Positions 34,090-46,602 of a DNA stretch of 64,000 nt are shown here, one piece after another. The translations under genes were made by a program, and so were the position numbers. The notes below the pieces were generated by a model. That model was not told the origin of the DNA. It saw nothing but the letters and a program-made list of their open reading frames with translations, and did not search any database. The stretch is from Straminergon stramineum (taxonomy: Eukaryota; Streptophyta; Bryopsida; Hypnales; Calliergonaceae): contig OY987266.1 in the NCBI GenBank assembly GCA_963920665.1, positions 4,221,001-4,285,000 on the forward strand, read 5' to 3'. How positions within the stretch are numbered: position 1 is the first letter of the stretch; every line of letters begins with the position of its first letter.

Positions 34090-35150
34090 AGAGATTTTTT
34101 CCCTCTCTACCCGTGGTCAACCTGATGGGCCTTGAGTTCTGGTTTCCAATGGCAACTGGCCCTAAGGGTGGCTCTTTTTTGCCCTGTCTGTCTGGTCTGG
34201 CTCTTTCTAAGTTAGTGTTGCTCCCTCTTCTCTTCTCTTCGTAGCAAATGATCCCCCTGACTGATGCCCTCAGCCGATGACTCCAGTTGTTTCTGATGGT
34301 GCGTAATTCAATCGATAATGAAGAGTCAGTTAAGGCGAAGCAGTTTCCCCCGTTTCTACTGTAACTTTTTTGGGGGGATTTAAGCTTCCGAAAGACCGGT
34401 TTCCGCATTTGTCAATCGTCAGCACTCAGCAGCTTGGGTGGACTATATATGGCCTGAAGCATGGACACACTTCCCCATGCGTGACCTTTTGCGGACGGCT
34501 CCACAACAATCTGTGAATGATTGTCGCGTGCACACAAGCCAAGAAGCATCTTCCCCACTTTCCCTCCGGCCAGACGGACGGACGGTAGTCACGGTACTTC
34601 TTATTATTCCCCAACCACCCACCTCTGCCGGCGGGAGGGCCATGTTCCATGACATCCATCCCTTCAGTTCCTTCTGCTCCCATTGATGTCGGTTCTTCAA
34701 TCTCCTTCAGTTCCGTCTCTGGAGTCAGGATGGGCAAAACCCAAGTACCCAACCCACTGCTGCACAGCCCAGGCCGCTTGCGGCTGGGTTCTTGTATTCT
34801 TTTATTCTTGCAGTAAAGGTTCCTTTACTTGTGTCAAAATAAACAAAAACCCACTGCTGCTGTTTGCGCCGTGTGAGACAAACCGTTCCTCCCTTCCAGC
34901 CCACCTGCTGTCTCGCGTGACCAAAGGACTGACCACCCCCCAATCGTTGGCATCGGGGCTTCTGGAATCATTGGCTGCTTTTGCGGAGAGTCGACTTTCA
35001 CCCATGCTCTCCGGTGTCCCCGCCTCCCCAGGTTCCAGACTTCCAGGTTGGGCTGCTTGTTCTCATCCACCCGGGCGACTGATGGGGCGTTCACACATAC
35101 TAGTAAGTTACGCACAAGGGACTTGGCCAACACCCTGAATATGTTCACTT
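34090..35150. other. GC-rich segment of unknown origin
   Basis: Clearly GC-richer than its flanks. Overlapping open frames run on both strands (longest 151 codons, plus, 34683-35138), but their predicted products have no recognisable domains and mutually overlap, so I do not call a gene. A 13-bp direct repeat AACCCACTGCTGC at 34751-34763 and 34848-34860 brackets an 84-bp insert containing GTAAAGGTTCCTTTAC, a possible small insertion. It may be a captured gene or promoter fragment. Confidence 0.4.
34441..34450 (+). promoter_or_regulatory. Possible TATA box
   Basis: GACTATATATGGC in a GC-rich setting resembles a plant core promoter TATA element. No downstream gene was identified, so this is only a sequence match. 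Confidence 0.25.
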
Positions 35151-35917
35151 TAAGTTATTTCATTTTACACAGCCTCATGAGTGAAGCTACTCTAGGAAAG
35201 GATTTTAGATTCCATTTTGTCCAACAAGACCTTATAGTATTGCATGGCCACGTGGTGTGGTAATCTCCCATTAAAATATTATTGGAAAAGGAATTGTTTT
35301 AAAAATTAATTCTAAAAAATACTTTTAGAGGCTTGCAAAGGTAGCCTTGCCCAAATTTCTCTCTTTCTAATTGGACTCTCTTACATAGTAAGCGATATGG
35401 TGGCTACAAATATGGAATACGGAGTACCAAACTAGGTTGATATTGTCCCAAATTCACTCACTTGTGAGTATGTATAAATGCTCCACAATTGACAAACTCA
35501 ATGTTGATGATAACTCCTATTGCACGGAACCTATTTGAAACCCAAAATGATGACAATGAGTGTGTTGCCTCTATGACAAAAACTTAATATGTAGATTGTC
35601 ATTTTATGTTTGGTAGGGAAGTTGTCCCCAATGACAACCAAAAATTAATGAAGGTTGTCATTTTGACAAACCAAAATATTATAGATTGTCCCTTGCAAGT
35701 CAATATTAGTACTTGAGCTAAGGGCTTAGCAAAGGTGAGTGCCCAATGGACTTGGTTTGCTTGATGAAGTGGCTTTGGACTTAGTTTTAACCTAGAAGGA
35801 TGCCATGGACACTTAGTGTTTGATGGACGACAAAGAATCCTTCTATGTAAGGCAAAAGTACAAATGTTCATCCTTGGAATTTTTTGTCAAAAGGGAAAGT
35901 CTTGTGCAATAGTTTAA

Positions 35918-36865
35918 CCCCTAAAGGACCAAACGGTGTTTTTTTGGCAACATAGCGATTTCGGGTAGCTCACTACGAATGGAATTTTTATTTTTTTTCT
36001 TTGAAATTTTCACACAACATGTACCTGAGGAGTATCTTTAGGACCCAATAATTTTCATAACTTTTGAATACATGGTTAAAAAGTTATTGTATGATATGTT
36101 GTTTTCATTGCTCAACGGGCAGCCCGGGGAGCAAAAAACACTTCTTTAAAAATCACTTTTAAAAAAAATAAAAATTTAAAATTTATTTTCCTAATTTATA
36201 TATACATGGAAAACTTTGAATCATTTCATTTTGATTTATGAGATGAAAGTTATGAAGAGTTTTAGTTGTGGGTAGTTTGTGGGTAGTAATGGAATCTCTA
36301 TTCTAAAATAAACTTTGAAGACCTTTATTTAACTCAATTTTTTGTACTTTTGGAAAAAAAATAAAATCATGAGGTGTAGATTATTTATTACAACAATTGA
36401 ACCATTGGGATTGGCATTTTTCGATTCCATAAATAAATTATTAACAATTTAGTATTTTGAATCATTCTCTACTTCTTTCAACTTCCTATTTTTTTCCTAC
36501 ATGTTGTACAATTCCAAATGATCTAAATTTTTTCAAGCATGTAGCCAACATGATTTGGAGAATGAATCCAAAGAGTTACAACCATTTTGGACATTTTTTC
36601 ATAATGATCTGACCTTGTGAAGTGCATCTGCCCGGATTTTTGCAGGGCCCCAAAATGTCTTTTTGTCACTTCAAATGCTAATATCTTGCAATCCAAACGG
36701 TGGAAATTTCTGAAAGTTTTTATGGATCTTCCCAAACTAGCGTACTAAAAGATCCTATGGTTACATTTGTCCAAAAATATGTTTTTTTCTAAAATTTGGT
36801 ACTTGTACTAGAGGAAACAATTTTAGAGTGTTTTTAGTGAAAACATAGTCAAATACCTTTAGGGG
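35918..36865 (+). mobile_element. Family D DNA element, copy 3 (best preserved)
   Basis: Ends CCCCTAAAGGACCAA and CCTTTAGGGG are each next to TTAA (35914-35917 and 36866-36869). It is 948 bp. It aligns with 2825-3690 and 43617-44487 in the same orientation, and with 7136-8159 inverted. It has no open frame of note. Confidence 0.82.
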
Positions 36866-36942
36866 TTAACCTCTAATGAGTGATATTGGTGTTTTTTTAA
36901 ACAAACAATTCACATAGTACTAAAAAGATGATTTCTGTAGTG

Positions 36943-37798
36943 ACCTATATGTCGTTCCAAAGTTAAAGTACAATCAAGACTTATACCTTGTGGTAGCTAG
37001 ATTATTTGCCCTACTTTAATCAAGTGACATCTCATGTAATTGAGCCAAGCTAGGTTAGCTAGCTACCCAACTTGACCATCCATTTTCCATCTTGTTGGCC
37101 CCAACATCTTTGCTTAGCCTCCTTCAACCAACCCTCGACTTTGAATTGTAATCACGTCAAAATTTTAGTGAAAGAGAAGCTTCTTGATAGACTTGTAATC
37201 ATATGAAATCACTATTATGGAGTATTTTGAATCTTGAAACTTTGAGGTCCAAATGAGAATTGCAATGGCAAATTTTGCAAATTAATTCCATCAATTTTGA
37301 AAAAGTTTGGGTCAAGTGACTCATGTGATGTAGTCTTAGAAGTGGATACATTTGGGAATGACTTGTATTGATTGATTATTGCTAAATTTTCACTTGAAGA
37401 CTCAAAATTGGCATACCTAGAAAAATGTCTTTTCAAAGATAATTTTATCACATGGATACCACCACACCATGCTAGAAAAAATGGAGTCTAGAAATATTTT
37501 TATAGAGTAGTTGTCACGAGACAGAAACTTGGAATCTACTGAGTAGTATAAAATAGAACTATTATAGTATGGAATTTTTCAAAATTTTAACTAGGTAAAC
37601 AGAATTAGAATCCACTTAGCTTAAACATTACACTAAGGCTGAGAAGGTGATCCTAGTATTCCTTAATCAAATCCAAGACAGGTCCAAATTCTAGAAACTC
37701 GAATAGAAACAACCTACGGCCTAGAGTTCTAGTCTAGGAATCTAGGGAACCGTTATGGCAAACGGTCTGCTACCAGGAATGGTCGGTACGATGATGGG
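36943..37798. other. Non-coding stretch leading to a TATA-like box
   Basis: No gene is seen. From ~37500 (TGTCACGAGACAG) to the ATG at 37947 the composition shifts to that of the decayed ORF region and may be its LTR or upstream region. I could not find a matching LTR downstream. Confidence 0.45.
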
Positions 37799-37807
37799 TA
37801 TTTAAAT
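37799..37807 (+). promoter_or_regulatory. TATA-like box upstream of transposon ORF
   Basis: TATTTAAAT lies 140 bases before the ATG at 37947 and is followed by a pyrimidine-rich TCCACCTCCATTTCTCC tract, as in plant core promoters. It probably served the now-decayed ORF. Confidence 0.45.
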
Positions 37808-37946
37808 CCCTCCACCTCCATTTCTCCTCCCTCTTTCTTCCACAGATGCTTGTGTTCGTATAGTTGAGTGAAAGAGTGGTGAATTAACAATCGTAAGAGG
37901 AAAGAGATACTTTGCACCTCGGATATACAGTTAGTTCCGGTCCATA

Positions 37947-39889
37947 ATGGCGGAGGGAGGTAGTCGTAAATCTTCAATCACTACACGGATGGTCTGTTTT
38001 GCCATTTCAGAAAGGCAGAGTGACTGGTTACAATTAGAAGACGACCTAAGCAGCATTGGGTGTGTCAGATTATTATTTAGGCGATGGACTCTGAAAAATG
38101 AGCAAATGATTCAGGAGCTCATCTTAGGAGCTCCGAATCAGTTCGAGTTGGTAGTGAGGGGTCGACCCAGAACCTGGGCGGATGAGGTTTGGGCAAATGT
38201 CTACGGATCCCCAAACAAAGGATCTGGATTAGCCCCCCGAGCTAATAAGTTTACAGCTGAAAAGTTTAGGAATCCGGCCCATGCTAAGGAGGGGTATGCC
38301 ATTAGTGACTGTCTAGATGAGAGGCAAAGACAAGTATTAGAATTCCTTATTCTGATCATGTATCCAAAAAGCCTACCAGGGTTATGGTTACGGTTACGGT
38401 GGCCAACACCATCTTTGGCGCAATGGAAGGTAGATTAGTCCACTGGATGAAGGTTATTGCAACAGCGGTGTCTAAACTAGCTACCCATGTAGGAAAGGCC
38501 AAGATCATCCCTATCAGTCCCTACTTGTTCCACATGTACTACCACGTAGAACTTTTGAGTAGTGTAGAGATGGTAGAATACAACATTGGATCCACTATCT
38601 TACAATATGGCCTCACAGACAAAGTCGAGGTGAAGCAACCAGAATTCGAAGAAAAAGAGCCAGAAGAGGAGGAGTAGCTGAAAAATCACAGAGAAAGGAG
38701 GAGGAAATCCATCGATCCGACATCACAAGGAAAGCTCCCAGTTCCGGAGAAGCAAATAGAAGGGATTTCTGAATTCTTTAAGACTGGATTCAATTGGGTG
38801 TTGTAGGCCCAAGAGTACCATGACAACTTAGTGGGACTCCTGAGGGCAATCGGCAAGGAGCTTAAGGTTGAACTAGAAGATATCATAGACAAAGTAGAGC
38901 GACTACAGAATCTGGAGGAGCTGAGACGAAAAGAGGAGTGGATCGGGGATCTTGAAAAGGAGAGGAATGACCTCCAATCCCGGTTGAAATGGGCGGAGGG
39001 GGAGATAGCCGCATCAAAATAGAGGGAGAAGGAAGCTCTATAAATCATTAAGAATCTTTTTGGTTCGGTGGATAGACCTTCAGAGATCATCATCAAAGCC
39101 TCCCTCATCCAGGACCGGTTAATCAAGGAAGGGCATTTAACTGGATCCAAGGTAGTGAGGATCCTAGTTGATTTCTCAACCCGAATGGAGATAGTGCTAA
39201 AGGAAATGCACCAACTCTTAGGGCATATTGATCCGGACCGGGTCATGGATTTCTCTCACTTTCTAGAAATTCCTTTCATTACGGAAACTCCGGTTAAGCC
39301 ATCTTCATCACTTCCATTTACATTAAGACTTGAAGGACTCAGGGAGGCTCTTCGGTGTTCAACAGAGCCCTTCTTGAGTTGATTACAGAAGACCATCCGG
39401 GGGAGCACGAAGACAGTATCAGAGCCGGACAAGCAGTCAAGCATAGCAAGGAAGTTAGAGCCACCAGAAGTTTTTGTATCGCCTACTCTTCCAACCTCCT
39501 GACTTCTTGTGAAGGATGCTTTCCAGACACCCGGATTACTAGTCCGAAGTGATCTAGTTGATCGGATGGGAGGCCTGACGAATCTAGCTCGGATCCATTG
39601 AGAAAGCTTCGAACACATGTAGTAGCCTCAATCGAGACAAGACAAAACGCCTATCGTCTTGGATGAGACGTCTCTAGGAGAGGAGGAGGAAGTGAAGGAG
39701 ATCAATTGCATCAAGAAGTCTGACGAAGAGGAGTACCAAACCGGGACGAAAACGGAGGAGGAGAAAGAGGAAATGGAAGAGGAAGATTCGCCTCCAAAGA
39801 TCCAGAAGATCCAAACCTTGGCAATAGTGAAGACAACTCCAGTGAAGTTGACTCCGACGAGGGCACCCGTCCAAGCACCAGCAAGTTAA
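37947..39889 (+). pseudogene. Decayed transposon-borne ORF (gag-like / putative plant transposon protein)
   Basis: An ATG at 37947 opens 163 codons. A one-base frameshift near 38372 moves the sense into the next frame, which continues to ~39382 through four stops (TAG at 38676, at ~38803 and at ~39020, then a TAA at ~39042), and the same frame reopens at 39659-39889. The ancestral protein was probably ~650 residues. It has a globular N-terminal part (WADEVWANVYGSPNKGSG; then IPISPYLFHMYYHVE), a charged coiled-coil middle (NLEELRRKEEWIGDLEKE) and a Glu/Lys-rich tail. The PYLFHMYY segment and lack of enzymatic motifs suggest a gag-like or 'putative plant transposon protein' type. No protease, reverse transcriptase or integrase is seen nearby. 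The family is inferred, not proven. Confidence 0.6.
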
Positions 39890-41034
39890 GGCGAGAGTAG
39901 TCAGAAGAAGGCGCGGAAGGCGAAGTAGTTAGATTTCAGTTAGTTAGGATTTGAATTTTGAATTTGAACCGGGTTTCCAAGTGTGGGCCCAGGTTCCGAA
40001 TTTTTAGGATCTGGCTTTCCGGGTTTCTCAGGAGATCAGTGGTTGGTCGCCTAGATTTCCAGGTGGCTTTTTATCTTTGGGTTTTTGAGTTTTAAAGGGA
40101 GGGCAGGTCTGTTGTCCTCTCATTCCATCCTAGTGCTTATAGTTGGTATTTTGTTATCTTTTTTTTAATTTGAGCCACCAAGTGGACATTCAAGAATTGA
40201 TCTGTTGTATATCTGGGTTTTTTGTGCTTGCTTGTGAGAGCATTGAAGTGTAAGAGGGAGAGAGGAAAGGAGGAATCTAGATTTGAAGTAACTGGATTTG
40301 ATTTGGAAGGAATGTTTGTGATGTAGTTTAGGCTTGTGAATACGGTCTTGTACATGGTGCCTTTAAAATACTAGAATGGAACTCCAGCAAGGAGTGGTGT
40401 AGATGCAAGTCCAAAATACCAAGGAAAGTTCTTTGTAGAGATAAGCAATCACTAGCAAAAAAATCTCCATCATATTCTCTAGAAGGTCTGCCAAACCCTA
40501 GGATCAGGCTAGTGAATGACTAACAATTCCCCATCGATTCCAATTGTTGTTGATCTATTGTTGTAGTGGAAAAGGTTGGATACAACCCTAAGTGACCTGT
40601 CTTCCAGATTGGCCATCCGGGAAGTTGTGAGGGTATTTCCTTGTCCGATCTATTACGACATACTGTCAGGTGTGTTCTGTGTAGTTTAGAGAGAGACGAG
40701 AGTGTGAGGAATATGAGTGGTGAGTCCCTACCCCTCTACAAGATCAAAAGTAGACCCTCTGAGGGTAAAACAGAGAAATCAAAAACCAATGTGTTTGTGA
40801 GAAGAGACGGAACTAGATTCCGGAAAAGAATGGATCTGGATTAGATTCCGAAAAGGTAGAGATCTGGAAGAAAGAGAAAGCAAGTGGGAGGAGTGCTTAA
40901 GTCAATAAAACGGATAATCTCAGCTTGCAACAATAGTCTAGAATCCCCTGGGACGATATTCCGAGTCATTTTACAACATTTTGGTGTTGTAAAAGGCCAT
41001 ATCGTTATATTGAGACCTTTCGCAGTCTCAATTT
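39890..41034. other. Probable 3' non-coding part of the same element
   Basis: No coding signal. CCCTGGGACGATATTCCGAGTC at ~40948-40969 resembles sequence near internal borders of plant LTR retrotransposons, but I cannot delimit an LTR. Confidence 0.35.
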
Positions 41035-41053
41035 TATCCTCGACTCGAGGATA
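41035..41053. repeat. Perfect 19-base palindrome
   Basis: TATCCTCGACTCGAGGATA: two perfect 9-base arms around one C. A shorter stem, GAGACCTTTCGCAGTCTC, lies just upstream (41012-41029). It may be a terminator-like or LTR-associated structure; its function is unknown. Confidence 0.8.
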
Positions 41054-42163
41054 AACCGTTTTATTTCTTCACTGGTATTTTTTTATAAATAGGTAACAAT
41101 ACCAACTTTTAGAATTTCATTATAGGATCACTATTTGAGCATTATTTATTTTTGGTTTCAATTCCTAATTTTTTAAATGAATTTTCCAATAACTAGCATT
41201 CTATCTCAAAATCTGCAAAAACTCTCAATATAACAAATATGGCCTTGTAAGGATACTTACACCTCTACGCACGTATGACAGTAGCTTCACTCATGAATAC
41301 ATATAAAAGAAAAATAGTGAAAGGATTGTTGGTTAAGTCACTTGACTCATTTGTGAATATATTTAAACATCCTATGAGTAGTGTCCAATGCCCATAGACA
41401 CTAGTGGATTGCAGATCCTTCCACGAATAACTTGCCAAATCATTAGAGAAAAAACAAGCCCCTAGGTGGGCTATCAGGCTTTGACAAGCCAACCTATTGT
41501 TAGTGGGGAAGGGAGCTTAGCAAATGTGTAAGATTTTTGTAGTCCGAATTTCCCTAAATGCCCAAGGCACCAAATTTTATTCACACAAGGATTAAAATAC
41601 ACTAATTCCATTCATGGTACCTTTTCACATGATTTCAAAATAAACAATTTGAAATCGCAAATACTATCATATATATATTCTCCAATCACATTGCTCCAAG
41701 TTTGGGTATGCCAATTAAATGAGAATAGGGAAATAAAATCCCTTTCTTCCTTTAAAGTACAAATTAATCCAACTAGATCCCCGTGCCTATGAAACAACCT
41801 TTCAATGGCTTGACATTTTCTCTAATGTTTAAATGAGCAAAATAACCACATGATCCTAGCAAGCCTCAATCAATGAAAATTTAAAAGATTCTTCTCATAT
41901 CATCCATGTGGTGATCAACTAGAGGTTGAGAAAGCCTTTTTCTTGCTAAATTTAACTATAATGATTCCTATTGGTCAATTTGAGGTACATAATTTACTGT
42001 AATAAGAAAATTTGGCAAAGTTCAAAAAGACTTGTGAAGAAGCTACTCCAATACATTACCTCAAATTTCCTTTCCTTTCCTTTAGGTTTATGGATGGCTC
42101 ATGGACTAAGTTTGTCAGTTTTGGGAGACAAATCGCCAAAACTATTTATATAGGTCCCTATAT
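41054..42163. other. Non-coding AT-rich stretch
   Basis: A D/E-like terminus (TCCCTAAATGCCCAAGGCACC) sits at ~41551. No gene is recognised. Confidence 0.5.
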
Positions 42164-42933
42164 AAGGTAAAACAACCCATTATGGACCAAATGGGTTTTT
42201 TGCCCTTTTGTCATTTGTGAAATTTTCTAATTTTTTTTCTAGAGAAAGTCAAGTGATAGAAATGGCAAGAGCATTTGAAACTATATTTTTTTAGACAAAG
42301 TTGAGAATTTGTTATGAATTTTGGAAGTGTTCATCCCATCACAACCTAAAAGAGTTTGTAGACTACTCCAAAATCAACCAAAACTGATCCATAACACTCA
42401 TCTTACTCACCTATTGTGGTCACCATATTTTCTAACATAGAAGACCTAAAAAAGGCACTTCCTACAATGAATGAACACTAAAAAACTGAAAATTCCTATT
42501 GTGGTCACTAATTAGGGCCTCCTACCATGTGAATCAGGTTGGTAGAAAAAGCACTAAAAGACAAGAAGTGAACACTGATTGTCTTGCCGGCCTTTATGAG
42601 CAGAGAAGTCAAATTTCAAGGTTCACCTATGATTGGCAGACAAGTCTATTAGTGGAGATTGGTCAACTTGATGGGAATCATTACATGTGGATTTTTCATT
42701 CAATCTCTCGCCACCCACCCAGTCCACTTAGCACTACAATTTCTTTTTTGACACTGTAGCTTCCCCAGGGAACTTTGCCAACCCAATTCACATGGCAGGA
42801 GGCCCTTACTCCATTCCAGTTAGCTAAGACTTTGAATGTGGCCCAAATCTCAATAAATAGAAGAAAACCATAATGGGGTCATTCTTAGGAGTCTACAATG
42901 GGTAAAAGGTCCGTAATGGGCTGTTTTTACCTT
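42164..42933. mobile_element. Element with AAGGTAAAACAACCCATTA ends
   Basis: The left end AAGGTAAAACAACCCATTATG pairs with the right end CGTAATGGGCTGTTTTTACCTT over ~27 bases with a few mismatches. A family B MITE lies inside, so the host element is ~480 bp. I cannot define the duplication cleanly. It is non-coding. Confidence 0.65.
42515..42805 (+). mobile_element. Family B MITE, copy 3 (intact)
   Basis: Ends GGGCCTCCTACCATGTGAAT and ATTCACATGGCAGGAGGCCC, with TTA on both sides (42512-42514 and 42806-42808). It is 291 bp and serves as the reference for the family. The TTA/TAA duplication and ~20-bp ends fit a Tourist-like MITE. Confidence 0.88.
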
Positions 42934-43142
42934 ATTACTATATTGTCTATATATCCTTCATCTTAGATTCACGTGCTGCAGCACTTCCAGGTTTTCAAGC
43001 TAGTTTGTGTCGTCACAGCCTGTTTTGAAAAGCAAATTCCGCGAATAACAACTAGGATTCAGTTGTCCTCATCTGAAGTCTAGAGGGACATCAAATTGAG
43101 TGATCACCAACGCGGAGGGGGTCCCCTTTTGCACCCCCGAAA

Positions 43143-43397
43143 AGAGGGTCCGCGGTGGATTGACCCCCTCGCTCGTCCCCCAAGTCATTCTAGGGGTGCA
43201 TGTAAAAAAAAAGACCCCCTATTTTGTGCTTCATTAATATATCTTCTCTACCTCTCCTAGCTAATTTGGGGCCTCTGATTGCAAATATGAATTCAAATTT
43301 GCAAATTTTATCATGTGTGAAAAATAAAAATTTCAGGGTTTTTATTTGGGGACAAGTGAGGGGGTCAATCCACCCCAGCAAAAAGAGGGAGTCCCCG
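43143..43397 (+). mobile_element. Family C MITE, copy 3 (intact)
   Basis: Inverted ends contain GGTGGATTGACCCCCTCGC and GAGGGGGTCAATCCACCCC, with purine/pyrimidine-rich outer blocks. The interior includes TAGCTAATTTGGGGCCTCTG, the uninterrupted form of the site split in copy 2 at 9.9 kb. It is non-coding; the minus- and plus-strand open frames here are palindrome by-products. Confidence 0.82.
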
Positions 43398-43616
43398 GTA
43401 TGGAAACTTACTAGTTAGTTCAAAATTACTACTTCATAAATCCAACCACCGGCTCTGCGAACTTCGACCCCCGGGGTTGAAAAGATCTCCAAACTATTTT
43501 GGCGTTGAAAATCTCTTGAAACATTGAGTAGCTCCAGTTCTTGTTATGCATTGCGTAAACCTGGTTGTTTTGAGGTTACCACATCTGGATGCTTGCTTAC
43601 ATATGTCCAAAAAAGC

Positions 43617-44487
43617 ACATTATGAATGCAATTTTATTTTTCTTTGAAATTTCATACAACATGTGGGTGAGGAATATCTTTAAAGAACAACAATTTTTAT
43701 AACTTTTGATTACATGATTAAAAAATTATTGTATAACATGCAGTTTCTTTCTCAATCCAAGTAGTTCAGGTACATTAAAAAATCACTTTTCTTAGGAAAA
43801 GAAATTTTTGAAATTGATTTCCTAGATTTATATATACAATGAGAGCTTTACATGATTCTATTTTGATTAATGAGATGAAAATCATGAGGAGTTTTAGTTT
43901 GTTGGCAATTGTAGATTCTCTACTGTAAAATAAACTTTGAAGTCCTTTATTTAACTCAATTTTATATATATATGACAAAAATAAAATCATAGGATGAAGA
44001 TTGTTTACTACAACATTAAAACTATTGGGATTGACACTTTTCAATTCCATAACTAAATTCTTAACAATTTTGTATTTTGAATCATTATCTACTTCTTTCT
44101 ACTTACTATTTATTTCCTATACGGTGTGTAATTCCAAATGATATGAAATTTTTCAAGCATGTACCCAACTTGGCTTGAAGAATGAAACCAAAGAAGTAAC
44201 ACCATTTTGGACATTTTTTCATACAAATGTGACCTTGTGAAGTACAATTGCCGATTATTTGCAAGCTCAAAAAAAGGATTTTTGTCCATTCAAAAGCTAA
44301 TATCTTGCAATCCTCGTGGTGGAAATTTCTGAAAATTTTCTCACAAAGCTTCTCAAACCAGCTTACTACAAGATCCTATAATTACATGTGTCCAGAATTG
44401 TTTTCTATTTCTAAAATTTGGTGCTTGTATTAGAAATAGCATTTTCAAAGCATTTTTGGTGAAAACACAGTCATGGATCTTTAGGGG
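43617..44487 (+). mobile_element. Family D DNA element, copy 4 (left end lost)
   Basis: Matches D from the TATGAATGCAATTTTATTTT block to the right end CTTTAGGGG, followed by TTAA (44488-44491). The first ~60 bases, including the left terminus, are missing or too diverged. Confidence 0.75.
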
Positions 44488-44722
44488 TTAAAAATAATAT
44501 AACTCTTTATTCAAAGTCCTATTTTTACAACAAACGTGCTAGACTAATGATACCCACTATTGATTTTATGCACTATTTTTCGGCAATTTGCTACAATCCA
44601 GAAATATTGGTAGTATTTTTGCAAGGAAATTTTATTTCTTTTGGACAAGTACTATAACTTAGTCTATAAATTATTGTTGTTTTGAAGTGCATTCTCGAAA
44701 TTTTATCTATAGTAGGTATTAA

Positions 44723-45519
44723 TCCCTAATTGCCTAACCAACCATATATGGTCAATCTAAAATTGAGGCTCATTTGAGGATGGGCAGTTAAATTCCTATG
44801 ACACGTTAAAAAAATTTTACGGGCAACTTCAAAGGTTCACTAGTGAAATTTTTCATTTTTCATTTAAAAAGGTAAATAGTTGATTTTTGAGAGGTCCTTA
44901 GAAACATATATATGTATCTTAGTGGAAGAGTAAAGCTTGCCAACTTTACTTGATTTCTTGGCTTTTAGCAAAGCTTGCCAATTTCACTTAATTTGAGATC
45001 TAAAAAATTGCACTTATCCATTTGCTTTGAAAATGGTCCCAATGTCAAGAGTAAAGTGTTTTCTTGATTTTCACCATTGAGAATTTAAACATGAAAATGT
45101 TGATTTGGAGTTAATTGCAATTTCTACTTATAAAAAACAATTGCAAGGTGGATTGTGTAATGAGTTTGATAGCTCTTCATTTGAACTTAAGGTTTTTGGA
45201 AATACATTTTAGTGTGCTAACAAAATTTATAGTTGGTCATGTCACTTCTAATCCCAAAAAACTTTTACATGCAAATTTTTGAAATATTGTGGAGAGGGGG
45301 AACATACTAAAAATAGAAAATGTACATTTTTCTTGTTATAATCTCACAATTCCTATGAAATTTTGCACGTAGAATTGTTAGGCATACTACTGAGCAAGCT
45401 TTTTAAACATCTATACAGTTAGATTTATAAGAAAAATATTTGCTTCATTGGGATAACTATAAATCCATGCTCTTCTTTCATAGTCAAAACACACTTGGAA
45501 AGGCTTAGGCACTTAGGGA
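44723..45519. mobile_element. Family E element, D-related ends
   Basis: Ends TCCCTAATTGCCTAACC and GGCTTAGGCACTTAGGGA are inverted repeats flanked by TAA (44720-44722 and 45520-45522). It is 797 bp and non-coding. The CCCTAA..G.CCTAA pattern resembles the D ends, so the two families may share a transposase. Confidence 0.7.
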
Positions 45520-45522
45520 TAA

Positions 45523-46077
45523 ATAGTACCTACTCTAAGCCCTGGGAAGGAAGTGACCAACAATTCAGTTTTAGAGTCAAAGAATTATGAACTTTTTGAT
45601 TAATAAGAATTAATAAAGAATTGCTAATGATCCCTAGGCACTCACACAGAATCTATAGCCATGCACCATAGCCCGCATTCCATTCCGGTCAAGATCAATC
45701 ATTAAATACTATATTTTTATTGACCCACCCACATTGTTTGCTCATGATGTGCTGACTTGAGTGCCCGGCCATGGGCTAGCTCACCCCAATGTAAAGACCC
45801 GTTCGTCAGCCCATCCAAAAGTTACATTGAGAGAGCCAGTGTCACTCTTGGCATTATAACTAAATTCCCTTCTAGGCATAAAGGGGAGAATTATACCTCC
45901 ACCTGTGGGGTGAGGATTTAGCTAGTTAGCACTTAGAGCATCCCCACAGCTGGCGCATGAGAGAGGCAAATAATTGAATCAAATGGCATGCTTTAGAGTT
46001 GCAACCGCGCCATGTGGTAGTAGTGTTCCCCACTGCTAAACGTCGAACGCAGCACGCCAAGGATAGGCATGCTGCCC
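45523..46077. other. Non-coding stretch with a lone GAGCATC end
   Basis: TTAGAGCATCCCCACAGC at ~45931 looks like the left end of a Tourist-like element, into which the next family A copy may have inserted. No gene. Confidence 0.5.
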
Positions 46078-46080
46078 TAA

Positions 46081-46399
46081 GGGCTTCCTTACATGTATTG
46101 GTGGGCAAAGAAGCTTCATAGGGAGTACTACATGTGAATATTGCAATTGCACTTTCATGTGGACTTGGTGGGTGGAGAGGAATACAATAAGAAATTGACA
46201 CGTAGTAGATTCTTTCAAGAGTGACTAGTCTCCACCAATGGAATTGTCTACCGATATCGGTGAAACTTCAACTCCTCCTTTCCCACTTGGCACTTGCCCA
46301 CCCTAGCAAGACAATTGGTTGAACATATTTCGGCTTGTTTTGTTTTACTACTTGAATTAATACAAAGTTTGCCCACCGGGCTAGCATGTAAGCGCGCCC
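46081..46399 (-). mobile_element. Family A MITE, copy 3 (intact, inverted)
   Basis: Ends GGGCTTCCTTACATGTATTGG and GCATGTAAGCGCGCCC, with TAA on both sides (46078-46080 and 46400-46402). At 319 bp it is the reference for the family, with the central ACCGATATCGGT at 46250-46261. Confidence 0.9.
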
Positions 46400-46602
46400 T
46401 AACATCCAGCATTCTAGATGCATTCTAGATGGTAAATGATAAAAAAATACGAATTCGAGTTTCTTGATGGCCAGCTGGGGTCGCCACCTCGAAACTGGGG
46501 TTAAAAGGTCTGTGAAATGCAATGCTAAGCCATTGTCGAGACTTAGTAGTTGGCCGTGGCTAGCCATTCTTTGGCCCTCGCTATGCTTGCCGTCGGGTGT
46601 TG

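Larger units (their letters stand above)
33037..36942. mobile_element. Candidate second CACTA element with passenger DNA
   Basis: CACTACAAAAATAG at 33037 and ATTTCTGTAGTG ending at 36942 form a 12-base imperfect inverted repeat of CACTA type. The flanks ACT and ACC agree at two of three bases. The interior holds a C4A microsatellite, a GC-rich segment (34.09-35.15 kb) unlike the surroundings, and family D copy 3. I cannot show matched subterminal repeats, so the pairing could be accidental. Confidence 0.35.

Noticed and set aside
34426..35148. Several 70-150-codon frames on both strands
   Set aside because: They overlap each other on opposite strands in a GC-rich patch, where stops are rarer. 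None has a recognisable motif, splice context or clear codon bias.
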